From: Cupriavidus yeoncheonensis
GTDB taxonomy: Bacteria > Pseudomonadota > Gammaproteobacteria > Burkholderiales > Burkholderiaceae
Direction of reading: 5' to 3'
NCBI RefSeq assembly: GCF_905397275.1
Contig: NZ_CAJPUY010000018.1
Span: 1 to 64,000 of the forward strand
Length of the DNA: 64,000 nucleotides
Made by a program: the position numbers and the translations under genes. This document shows positions 8,368 through 15,696 of this stretch, in pieces; the first letter of the stretch is position 1, and each line of letters opens with the position of its first letter. The notes under the pieces were generated by a model that saw only the letters and a program-made list of their open reading frames with translations, was not told where the DNA came from and did not search any database.

Positions 8368-8913
8368 TCAGATATCCGCCAGCAGGCGCCCGACTTCCTG
8401 CGTCGATGGCATCCTGCGGCCGCTTTCCGCCAGCGCGGCCTCGTCGGCCACCAGCTTCTCGGCAATCGAGATCAGCACGCGGCGCGTGGTCAGGACATCC
8501 TCTTCCGTCACGCCTTCCACGCTGATCGCATTGACCTCCTCGGCCAGCGGCTCGAGTTTGCGCCTGAGCGCGCGACCGGCCTTGCTCAGGAACACGTGCA
8601 CCTTCTTCTTGTTGCCCGGCAGGTGCATCCTCTCCACATAGCCGAGCGCTTCCAGCGCCTTGACGGCCGCGAAGGTGGTGGGCTCGGTCACGCCGGCGCG
8701 CTCGCTCAACTCGCGCTGCGACATGCCGTCATGGCGCCACAGGATCCGCAGGATGGTCCAGTGTCCGTACGACACGGAATGCTGGGCAAGCCGCAGCTGC
8801 AACGAGCGGATATAGGCGCGCGCGGCGTCCTTGACCAGGTGCGCAAGGCGCTCTTCGTCGACTTCGTCGGGCGGCGTGATCGTGACCGGGGATTCCTGCT
8901 TTTTCGTGGCCAT
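8368..8913 (-). CDS. MarR-family transcriptional regulator
   Basis: A 181-residue winged-helix repressor. The core runs through WTILRILWRHDGMSQRELSERAGVTEPTTFAAV (described in parts: helix 2 SQRELSERAG, recognition helix TEPTTFAAVKAL), then the wing LPGNKKKVHVFLSKAGR, with long helices at both ends for dimerisation. I start it at the ATG of MATKKQES. A longer frame reaches 9039, but its N-terminus does not resemble the family. It sits between two transcription units that carry identical MarR-like operators, so it is the likely repressor of both. MarR proteins commonly release DNA on binding an aromatic carboxylate, which would suit a NadC substrate (inference). Confidence 0.85.
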   Translation of the reverse strand: MATKKQESPVTITPPDEVDEERLAHLVKDAARAYIRSLQLRLAQHSVSYGHWTILRILWRHDGMSQRELSERAGVTEPTTFAAVKALEALGYVERMHLPGNKKKVHVFLSKAGRALRRKLEPLAEEVNAISVEGVTEEDVLTTRRVLISIAEKLVADEAALAESGRRMPSTQEVGRLLADI

Positions 8914-9037
8914 AGTAATGACATAGGGAAGCTGTGCGAGCCGTTCCTGCGGCAAGCGCCAGGAGCGGGACGGTGCACATGATAGCGCTTCCCGCACGCC
9001 TCCATCGCTTCGCGCGCGACTTGATCCGGTTCGCGCC

Positions 9038-9055
9038 ATGTAGCAATCACTACAT
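9038..9055. promoter_or_regulatory. Dyad ATGTAG-N6-CTACAT upstream of the MarR gene
   Basis: A perfect 6-bp inverted repeat lies 124 bp upstream of the MarR start, within the 352-bp gap that also holds the 9189-9259 cassette. It may be a separate operator for the MarR gene itself or for an unknown regulator. It does not match TTMGAYRTCKAA. The rest of the gap shows no gene. Confidence 0.4.
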
Positions 9056-9188
9056 CAGTGCGGCATGCGCGACGTCGATGCATGCCGCACCGTCACCGCG
9101 CATTGCCGATCCCGGTGTTTTCCCCTAGAAGTCCGCAAATGCCGCGTACACACTCGGTTTGCGGGAGCTGGCCCACTGTTTGCATTTA

Positions 9189-9259
9189 CTTAGACATCGA
9201 ACTTATCTTGACACCACCCGACCCGGTGCTAGCATACGAAAATATCTTCGACGTCTAAG
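9189..9259 (+). promoter_or_regulatory. Second promoter with paired MarR-type operators, ahead of the PhnN/AMP-phosphorylase fusion
   Basis: TTGACA at 9208-9213 and TAGCAT at 9230-9235 are 16 bp apart. CTTAGACATCGAA (9189-9201) lies upstream and TTCGACGTCTAAG (9247-9259) downstream. The upstream operator is identical to that at 7314 and the spacings match within 1-2 bp. The downstream operator overlaps AAGG, the presumed ribosome binding site of the fusion gene, so repressor binding would block early transcription. Confidence 0.8.
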
Positions 9260-9265
9260 GTAATC

Positions 9266-11068
9266 ATGAAAGAGACCGGCACGTTCTTCCTTGTGGTGGG
9301 CCCCAGCGGCGCGGGCAAGGATTCCCTCATCGATGGTGCGCGCGCCGCGCTCGACAGCAGCGAATACGTCTTCGCGCGGCGCGTCATCACGCGTCCGAGC
9401 GGATCGCCCGGCGAAGACCACGAAGGCGTTGCCGAGGCCGAGTTCACCGAACGCGAACGCAACGGCGAATTCCTGGTGACCTGGAACGCGCACGGGTTGC
9501 GCTACGGGCTGCCCCAGTGGCTGGTCGGACTGCTGGAGGCCGGGAAACACGTGGTCGCCAACGGTTCGCGCGGCGTGATCGCCATGCTGGCGCGGCAACT
9601 GCCCCGCTTCGTCGTGGTGAACGTGACCGCGCCGCACGAAGTGCTCGCGCAGCGGATCGCCGCGCGGGGGCGCGAATCGGGCGATGAGGTGCTGCGCCGC
9701 GTGGCGCGCCAGGCTGCGCCGATGCCTGACGGCGTCCGGTGCGTCACGGTATCGAACGACAGCACGCTGGATCTGGGCGTGGCGCGCTTCACCGATGCCT
9801 TGAAGCACGGCGCCGGTTCCGTCGCGCAGCCCGCGAGCCGGCGCCACCTGGCGGCCAAGCTGGACGGCCAGTCACTGGACGAAGGCGCCTACGAAGCCAT
9901 CCTGCGCGATGCCATTGCCGGCCGCTACACCGAGCAGGAACTCACGGCCTTTCTGACGGCCGCCACGCGCTCGCTCGACGACGGCGAGGTGGTCGCGCTG
10001 GCCCGCGCGCGCACCCGCTTTACCCCGCGCATCGCATGGAACGAACCGATCGTCGTGGACAAGCATTCCATGGGCGGCGTACCGGGCAGCCGCATCACGC
10101 TGATCGTGGTGCCGATCGTCGCCGCTTACGGGCTGGCGATGCCGAAGACTTCCTCCCGCGCGATCACGTCGGCAGCCGGCACGGCGGATGCCATGGAGAC
10201 CATTGCGCGCGTGGACCTGACCCATGACGACGTGCGCCGCTGCGTGGCCGAGGCCCGCGCATGCATTGCCTGGAACGGACGCATGAACCATTCGGTCATC
10301 GACGACGTGATGAACGCCATCACGCGGCCGCTCGGCCTCGATTCGCGCCGCTGGGCGGTGGCCTCCATCCTGTCGAAGAAGGCAACCGCCGGCGCCACCC
10401 ACGTCATCGTCGATATTCCGTACGGCCCCCAGACCAAGCTGTCCACACGCGCCGATGCGCAGGCGCTCGCGTCATTGTTCGAGGAGGTCGGCAAGGGGCT
10501 TGGCCTGCACGTCCGCGCATGCGTCACGGACGGGACCCGGCCGATCGGCCGCGGCATCGGCCCCGCGCTCGAAGTCCGCGATGTCCGGCTGGTGCTGGAC
10601 AACCACCCCGACGCCCCCGCGGACCTGCGCGAAAAGGCCTTGCGTTTCGCGGGCGAGATCATCGCCTTCGATCCGCGGGTGGAGTCCCCGGCGCAAGGCA
10701 TGCGTATTGCCACGACGCTACTCGACGACGGCAATGCCAGGGCCGCATTCGACCGGATTGCCGCCGCGCAGGGCATCCGCCCCGATCCGGTGGCGCCGGG
10801 TCCGCATACCCATCTCGCCATCGCGTCCGTTGCCGGCCGTGTCGGCGCCATCAACGGCTGGCAGATCTCCGGCATCGCGCGGACGGCGGGCGCGCCGCGT
10901 CGCGCGGGCGCGGGCATCGACCTGCTGTGCACGATCGGCGAGTCCGTCGCGGCGGGCGAGCCGCTGTACCGCATCCATGCCGAGAGCGCCGAAGAACTCG
11001 CCGCGGCCGTCGCCATGACGCGGCCGGCCGGCGAATGCCCGGGCGCGGTGCGCGTTGATCCCGATTGA
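9266..11068 (+). CDS. Fusion of ribose-1,5-bisphosphate phosphokinase (PhnN) and AMP-phosphorylase/thymidine-phosphorylase-type enzyme
   Basis: A 600-residue two-domain enzyme. Residues 1 to about 185 form a guanylate-kinase-like PhnN domain with the P-loop GPSGAGKDS at 12-20. PhnN converts ribose-1,5-bisphosphate and ATP to PRPP. From about residue 190 follows a nucleoside phosphorylase of the thymidine phosphorylase superfamily. Its phosphate and sugar motifs read VDKHSMGGVPGSR near 266 and KTSSRAITSAAGTAD near 294. These resemble archaeal AMP phosphorylase more than thymidine phosphorylase (KHSTGG). AMP phosphorylase releases a base and ribose-1,5-bisphosphate, exactly what PhnN uses, so the fusion would channel nucleotide to PRPP (inference). 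The start is set by AAGG six bases upstream. A TTT receptor gene follows after 47 bp. Confidence 0.85.
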   Translation: MKETGTFFLVVGPSGAGKDSLIDGARAALDSSEYVFARRVITRPSGSPGEDHEGVAEAEFTERERNGEFLVTWNAHGLRYGLPQWLVGLLEAGKHVVANGSRGVIAMLARQLPRFVVVNVTAPHEVLAQRIAARGRESGDEVLRRVARQAAPMPDGVRCVTVSNDSTLDLGVARFTDALKHGAGSVAQPASRRHLAAKLDGQSLDEGAYEAILRDAIAGRYTEQELTAFLTAATRSLDDGEVVALARARTRFTPRIAWNEPIVVDKHSMGGVPGSRITLIVVPIVAAYGLAMPKTSSRAITSAAGTADAMETIARVDLTHDDVRRCVAEARACIAWNGRMNHSVIDDVMNAITRPLGLDSRRWAVASILSKKATAGATHVIVDIPYGPQTKLSTRADAQALASLFEEVGKGLGLHVRACVTDGTRPIGRGIGPALEVRDVRLVLDNHPDAPADLREKALRFAGEIIAFDPRVESPAQGMRIATTLLDDGNARAAFDRIAAAQGIRPDPVAPGPHTHLAIASVAGRVGAINGWQISGIARTAGAPRRAGAGIDLLCTIGESVAAGEPLYRIHAESAEELAAAVAMTRPAGECPGAVRVDPD

Positions 11069-11115
11069 CCTGGCTTTCCCTTTCCCCCACCCTAGCCGAC
11101 GAGGCATACATACCA

Positions 11116-12108
11116 ATGAGACCCCTATCCGTCGTCCGTAGTCTGGCATCGCTGCTGTTTGTCGCCGGCAGCCTGGGCACCCTGCCCGGGCGGGCCGAAG
11201 CCAACATTGCAAGCACATTTCCCCAAAAACCGATCCGCATGGTCGTCACATTCCCGGCCGGCGGCGGCACGGATGCGCTGGCGCGGCTGATCGGCAACGA
11301 CATCAGCAAGAGCCTGGGACAGCCCGTTGTGGTCGACAACCGACCTGGCGCCAGCGGCAACATCGGCGCGGAGTTTGTCGCCAAGAGCCCGGCCGATGGC
11401 TACACGCTGCTGATCGTCAACAGCAGCTTTGCCATCAATCCCGGCGTCTTCAAGAAGCTGCAGTTCGACCCGAAGAACGACTTCAGCGCGGTCATCACCT
11501 TTGCGTCGGTCCCGTCGGTCATCGCCGTGCCGCAGAACTCCGGCATCCACACCTTCAAGGACCTGCTGGCCGCCGGCAGGAGCGCCACGCCGCCAAGCTA
11601 TGCCTCGTGCGGCAATGGCACGCCACAACACCTGGCTGGCGAGCTGCTCAAGATGTCGTCGAAGATCGACATGCTGCACGTGCCCTACAAGGGCTGTGCG
11701 CCTGCCATCGCCGACGTGCTGGGCGGGCAGGCGCAAGTCAGCATCAACACGCTGCCCAACACCGTTCCCTATCTCAAGAGCAACAAGCTGCGCGCGCTCG
11801 CCGTGACCTCGAAGGGCCGCTCGCCGCTGCTGCCTGACGTGCCCACGGTCAGCGAACTTGGCGTGGCCGGCTATGACGTGGACCAGTGGTTCGGCATCCT
11901 CGCACCCGCGAGCACGCCGCCCGAAATCGTGCAAAAGCTGAACGCGGAGATCGCCCGCGCCGTGGCCAAGCCCGAGATCAAGGCATCCCTGGCCCAGCTC
12001 GGCTTCGCTGCCACGACCAGCACCCCGGCCGAATTCCAGAAGCTGGTGAACAGTGATATCGATCGCTGGCAAAAGCTCGTGTCGAAGATCAACCTGAACC
12101 TCGACTGA
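11116..12108 (+). CDS. TTT-family (Bug/TctC-like) periplasmic solute-binding receptor
   Basis: A 330-residue receptor of the tripartite tricarboxylate transporter family. An N-terminal signal peptide ends around LPGRAEA. The mature part opens with FPQKPIRMVVTFPAGGGTDALARL and carries ADGYTLL and HVPYKG, both Bug signatures. These receptors bind carboxylated ligands, including aromatic and pyridine carboxylates, in the periplasm and pass them to TctA/TctB, neither of which is in the window. I use the ATG at 11116 because the signal peptide begins there. It follows the PhnN/AMP-phosphorylase gene and probably shares its MarR-controlled promoter, making its ligand a candidate substrate of the pathway (inference). 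Confidence 0.85.
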   Translation: MRPLSVVRSLASLLFVAGSLGTLPGRAEANIASTFPQKPIRMVVTFPAGGGTDALARLIGNDISKSLGQPVVVDNRPGASGNIGAEFVAKSPADGYTLLIVNSSFAINPGVFKKLQFDPKNDFSAVITFASVPSVIAVPQNSGIHTFKDLLAAGRSATPPSYASCGNGTPQHLAGELLKMSSKIDMLHVPYKGCAPAIADVLGGQAQVSINTLPNTVPYLKSNKLRALAVTSKGRSPLLPDVPTVSELGVAGYDVDQWFGILAPASTPPEIVQKLNAEIARAVAKPEIKASLAQLGFAATTSTPAEFQKLVNSDIDRWQKLVSKINLNLD

Positions 12109-12323
12109 CACCGCCTGGGGCGTCCACCTGACGCCATCAGGACGCCATCAGGCAGCCCCGAACTTCCCGAAGACCCTCGTTGCCGCACGGGCGCTCGCCA
12201 GCCCTCGTGGGAGTGCGTTCGTCCCTGCCGCCTGCCCGGCAGCGGCATCCGATGCCGGCAACGTGCGCGCTGCGCGCGGATCTGAACCACACAAACCAGA
12301 AGACAGAAGATCAGAAGACCAAT

Positions 12324-13427
12324 ATGAAACTCACGCAAAGCAAGACCCTTCGAGGCATCGCAATGGCGGTGACGGCGCTGGCATGGACAGTCGCGGCGCA
12401 GGCACAGGGCTCGGTCACGCTCTACGGCGTCGCCGACGTCGGGGTCGAATTCCTCACGCATGCCGACACCGGCAACCACAGCCTGACGCGCATGGCCTCG
12501 GGCAACCTGTCGGGATCGCGCTGGGGCATGCGCGGCACCGAAGATCTCGGCGGCGGCCTGCAGGCCCTGTTCGTGCTCGAAAGCGGCTTCGACATCGATG
12601 CCGGCACCTCGGCACAGGGCGGGCGCCTGTTCGGACGCCAGGCATTCACCGGCCTGTCTTCGTCCTACGGCCGCGTGACGCTGGGCCATCAGAACAACAT
12701 CCTCTACGACATCCTGATCAACTACGACGCCATGGCGGTGTCGCCGCGCTATTCGATCTTCATGATGGATGCGATGACGGCCGGGCGCTACGACAACACC
12801 GCCAAGTACACGGGCAAGTTCGGCGGCCTGACGGTCACGGGCCTCTACGCGTTCGCGCGCGGCACGTCGCTGGGCGGCGGCGCCCTTGCCAGCGAAATCC
12901 CCGGCGATCCCGGCAGCGACCGCGCGATGAGCGCCGGCGTCGAGTACAGCACCGGCAATATCGGCATGACCGTGATCTACGACGAGCAACAGGGCACGCG
13001 GGGCCTGGCCGGCCAGAGTTCGGCGCAACGCGATCGTCGCCTGGCCGTGGCCGCGACCTACACGTGGACGCAGGCCAAGGTGTTTGCCGGATATCGCTGG
13101 CTGAATGGCGATATCGGCGCCACCACGGCGCTACCCGCCCGGCGCGCCGACCTGTTCTGGATCGGCGCCAGCTACCAGCTCACGCCGGCCCTGACCATGA
13201 GCGGCGCGGGATACCTGCTGAACGACCGGCACGGCAACGGCGACGCATGGAGTGCTGCGCTGCTGCTCGACTATGCCTTCTCGAAACGCACCGACGTCTA
13301 TGCGCAGGTTGCGTACATCAGCAACGACGACGGCGCGCGCATCGGCCTCAATGGGCCGTCGACGACGATCGGGGCTGCCGGCACGAACCAGTTCGGCGCG
13401 GTCGCGGGGGTCCGGCACAAGTTCTGA
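12324..13427 (+). CDS. Gram-negative general porin (OmpC/PhoE-type, betaproteobacterial)
   Basis: A 367-residue outer-membrane porin. It has a signal peptide of about 22 residues ending in AAQAQ, then the hallmark SVTLYGVADVGVEF that opens the first strand of Burkholderiales porins. Alternating strand and turn segments follow, and the protein ends in phenylalanine (VRHKF) as expected for BAM recognition. The ATG at 12324 is chosen because the signal peptide starts there. A porin directly behind a Bug receptor gene is common in catabolic clusters and would let the ligand cross the outer membrane. The 215-bp gap before it leaves open an independent promoter. Confidence 0.85.
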   Translation: MKLTQSKTLRGIAMAVTALAWTVAAQAQGSVTLYGVADVGVEFLTHADTGNHSLTRMASGNLSGSRWGMRGTEDLGGGLQALFVLESGFDIDAGTSAQGGRLFGRQAFTGLSSSYGRVTLGHQNNILYDILINYDAMAVSPRYSIFMMDAMTAGRYDNTAKYTGKFGGLTVTGLYAFARGTSLGGGALASEIPGDPGSDRAMSAGVEYSTGNIGMTVIYDEQQGTRGLAGQSSAQRDRRLAVAATYTWTQAKVFAGYRWLNGDIGATTALPARRADLFWIGASYQLTPALTMSGAGYLLNDRHGNGDAWSAALLLDYAFSKRTDVYAQVAYISNDDGARIGLNGPSTTIGAAGTNQFGAVAGVRHKF

Positions 13428-13492
13428 GCGCAGGCTCCGCAGCGGCCGCTTCAGCCCCCTTCCGGCAATCACGCCGGCAATCATGCGGGCAA

Positions 13493-13825
13493 TCAGGCGG
13501 CCGTGATCCTGCAGATCTTCGACAGCATGTAGCCGACACCGGCAATCCGGTGCTCGTGCCGCGGCGCAAAGGCTTTCAGGTGCGCGACGACGCAGCGGTC
13601 GATGGCCTTGCAGGCGCCTTCGTCTTCAAAGCCGGGAAGGAACGAGATGGAAACGTCCGGCACCGGGTAGTCGAGCAGCCGCGCTTGCGCCATTCGCGTG
13701 TAGACGTTGCCCTCGCGGAACTCCACCGGGATATCCGTCCACTGCGGCAGGAATTTTGTGGTGCTGCTTGCCAGTTCCGCATCGGTGATGGTGTCCAGGT
13801 CGGCACGGGAAATCGAGTAGGTCAT
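13493..13825 (-). CDS. Conserved-looking hypothetical protein, 110 residues
   Basis: I do not recognise this family. The ATG of MTYSISRADLDT is preceded by AGAAGGA at a suitable distance. The longer frame upstream to 13966 has no such signal and reads like non-coding GC-rich DNA. The product is soluble, acidic and mixed alpha/beta in appearance, with two cysteines in EDEGACKAIDRCVVAHL and a terminal GYMLSKICRI. There is no signal peptide or membrane segment. It converges on the porin gene and is divergent from the acyl-CoA operon. Nothing in the sequence points to a role. Confidence 0.6.
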   Translation of the reverse strand: MTYSISRADLDTITDAELASSTTKFLPQWTDIPVEFREGNVYTRMAQARLLDYPVPDVSISFLPGFEDEGACKAIDRCVVAHLKAFAPRHEHRIAGVGYMLSKICRITAA

Positions 13826-14046
13826 ACGGGTTTCGTCCTTCTGAAACTTCGGGAACATCGGAATGCGGCGCAGGCGGGCCAGCCGCGGCGCCCCGTCGGC
13901 CATGACAAGACTAGCGCTTGCAGCAATCCGAGCCATGCAACGCGCGCCAACCACTTTGCAGTTCATGCCAGTGTCCTGAGGTCGTTCTGGCAGCCCTCCG
14001 GTGCCGGGTCCGCCGCACCGGCAGGTCCCGCCTTCCGGTCCGTCGC

Positions 14047-14061
14047 TTGAGATTTTCTCAA
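14047..14061. promoter_or_regulatory. LysR-type operator TTGA-N7-TCAA upstream of the DUF35-thiolase operon
   Basis: TTGAGATTTTCTCAA is a perfect 6-3-6 palindrome containing a T-N11-A LysR box, followed by TCGA. It lies in the 350-bp gap (13826-14175) ahead of the operon, about 115 bp before the GTG start. The same motif, TTGATCTTTGCTCAA plus TCGA, stands before the LysR gene at 19661-20572. The gap shows no gene. Confidence 0.65.
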
Positions 14062-14175
14062 TCGATCACGCCCGAAATATCGTTTGTACGGAACCGCGCC
14101 GGCGACAACCATTACGCACAAGGCCGCGCGCTCACCGATGCACGGCCAGCCGATATCCGACAACAGGAGACTGCC

Positions 14176-14529
14176 GTGCCAGACCTTCCCTACCCACTGT
14201 GGAACCCCGGCCCCGCGCCGCAACTGCTCGCCTCGCGCGATCGCGCCACCGGCGAGTACGTGTTCCCCGCCGTGCCCGATGACTCGCCGCTCGCCACGCG
14301 CCATGACGTGGCGCCCGTGGCCGGCACGGGATCGGTGTACAGCTTCACCGTGATCCATCCGGGCCCGAAGAGCGGATTGGCGCCTTATGCGCTCGGCTAT
14401 GTGGATTTCCCTGGCCCGGTGCGCATCTTCGGACGCCTGCTGGGCACCGACCGCCCCACCATCGGGCAGCGCTACAGCGCGCAGCCGGACGCCGAATTCG
14501 GCTACGTCTTCCTGGCCGTGCCGGCCTGA
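14176..14529 (+). CDS. DUF35-type OB-fold protein (acyl-CoA/thiolase partner), cysteine-free
   Basis: A 117-residue protein beginning at GTG with AGGAGA six bases upstream. The C-terminal two thirds (GTGSVYSFTVIHPG..., PYALGYVDF, VRIFGRLLG) match the OB-fold of DUF35 proteins, which pair with thiolase-like enzymes to form an active complex. The family normally has an N-terminal rubredoxin-like zinc ribbon with two CxxC pairs. Here that region reads SRDRATGEYVFP without any cysteine, so no zinc site can form. It is followed 20 bp later by a DUF35-associated type of thiolase, which supports a partner role in the operon's thiolytic step. Confidence 0.8.
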   Translation: MPDLPYPLWNPGPAPQLLASRDRATGEYVFPAVPDDSPLATRHDVAPVAGTGSVYSFTVIHPGPKSGLAPYALGYVDFPGPVRIFGRLLGTDRPTIGQRYSAQPDAEFGYVFLAVPA

Positions 14530-14549
14530 CTCCCACGAGGTAAGCAACG

Positions 14550-15695
14550 ATGCAGGACATCTACATCCACGGCGGCGCCATGACGCCGTTTGGCCGCCAC
14601 ACCGGCGTGCTGGCGCCGGAACTGGCGCAGCAGGCCATCCTCCAGGCGCTGGACGACGCCGGCTTGCGGCCCGCCGACATCCAGGCCATCTACTGCGCCA
14701 ATGTGCTGGGCGGCATGATCCTCGGCCAGCTCATCGTGCGCGACCTGGGCTTTGGCGGCATCCCGGTCTACAACGTCGAGAACGCTTGCGCGAGCGGCGC
14801 CACCGGCGTGCACCTGGCGCGGCATGCGCTGCTGGCCGGCCAGTACGACACGGTGCTGGTGTTCGGCATCGAGCAGCTCACCGCGCTTGGCGGCGGCACC
14901 ATCCCGATGCAGCGCAATGACCACAAGACCGACCTCTATGCGAAGGCCGGCATGGTCCTGCCGGCGGTGTATGCGATGCGCGGTACGCGCTTCCTGCACG
15001 AGCGCGGCGCGAGCCGCGCCGACCTGGCCGAAGTGGCCGTAAAGAACCGCCACAACGGCTCGCTCAACCCGTTCGCGCAGCAGCGCACCGCCACCACCGT
15101 GGAAGAAGTGCTGGCCTCGCGCATGATCGCCGACCCGCTGACGCTGCTGCAATGCTGCCCTTCACAGGTCGATGGTGCGGCTGCGCTGGTGGTCGGCACA
15201 AAGCGCCCGGCACGCCACCGTCCGGTGAAAGTGCTGGCCTCGGTGGTCGTCTCCGGCCTCCGCGAACAGGCGGACGACGACATCCTCGACGCCGAGATCA
15301 CCGCGCGTGCGGCGCGGCAGGCCTATGAACAGGCCGGGCTCGGCCCGGAAGACGTCGACGTGGTGGAACTGCACGACGCCTTCACCATCGCCGAGTTGCT
15401 GTACTACGAAGCGCTGGGCCTCGCCCCGCACGGCGAAGCCGTGGGTCTGCTGAAGTCGGGCGCCACGCGGCTTGGCGGCCGCGTGCCGGTCAACCCGAGC
15501 GGCGGCCTGCTGGCCAAGGGGCACCCGCTCGGCGCCACCGGCGTGGCGCAGATGGTGGAGATCCTGTGGCACCTGCAGGAGCGCGCCGGCGCACGGCAGG
15601 TTGCCAACGCCCGCGTCGGACTGACGCAATGTACCGGCGGCGGTATTGCGGGCGTGGACCACGCCGCGTCCTCGGTTCACCTGCTGGGAGTGTGA
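14550..15695 (+). CDS. Thiolase, lipid-transfer/SCP-x type (acetyl-CoA acetyltransferase family)
   Basis: A 381-residue thiolase-fold enzyme for cleavage or formation of beta-ketoacyl-CoA. The nucleophilic cysteine is Cys80 in NACASGATG. HDAFT near residue 275, GHPLGATG near 324 and a second cysteine in QCTGGG near 361 complete the site. HDAFT and the lack of a typical biosynthetic loop place it in the SCP-x/lipid-transfer-like branch that needs a DUF35 partner, encoded just upstream. Its stop is one base before the SDR start, so translation is probably coupled. The substrate is a CoA thioester, but the chain or ring type is not evident. Confidence 0.85.
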   Translation: MQDIYIHGGAMTPFGRHTGVLAPELAQQAILQALDDAGLRPADIQAIYCANVLGGMILGQLIVRDLGFGGIPVYNVENACASGATGVHLARHALLAGQYDTVLVFGIEQLTALGGGTIPMQRNDHKTDLYAKAGMVLPAVYAMRGTRFLHERGASRADLAEVAVKNRHNGSLNPFAQQRTATTVEEVLASRMIADPLTLLQCCPSQVDGAAALVVGTKRPARHRPVKVLASVVVSGLREQADDDILDAEITARAARQAYEQAGLGPEDVDVVELHDAFTIAELLYYEALGLAPHGEAVGLLKSGATRLGGRVPVNPSGGLLAKGHPLGATGVAQMVEILWHLQERAGARQVANARVGLTQCTGGGIAGVDHAASSVHLLGV

Positions 15696-15696
15696 G

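Noticed and set aside
9266..11068. Link of the PhnN domain to a C-P lyase phosphonate cluster
   Set aside because: No phnGHIJKLM genes are present. The 45-51 kb phosphonate genes use the hydrolytic route, which does not need PhnN.
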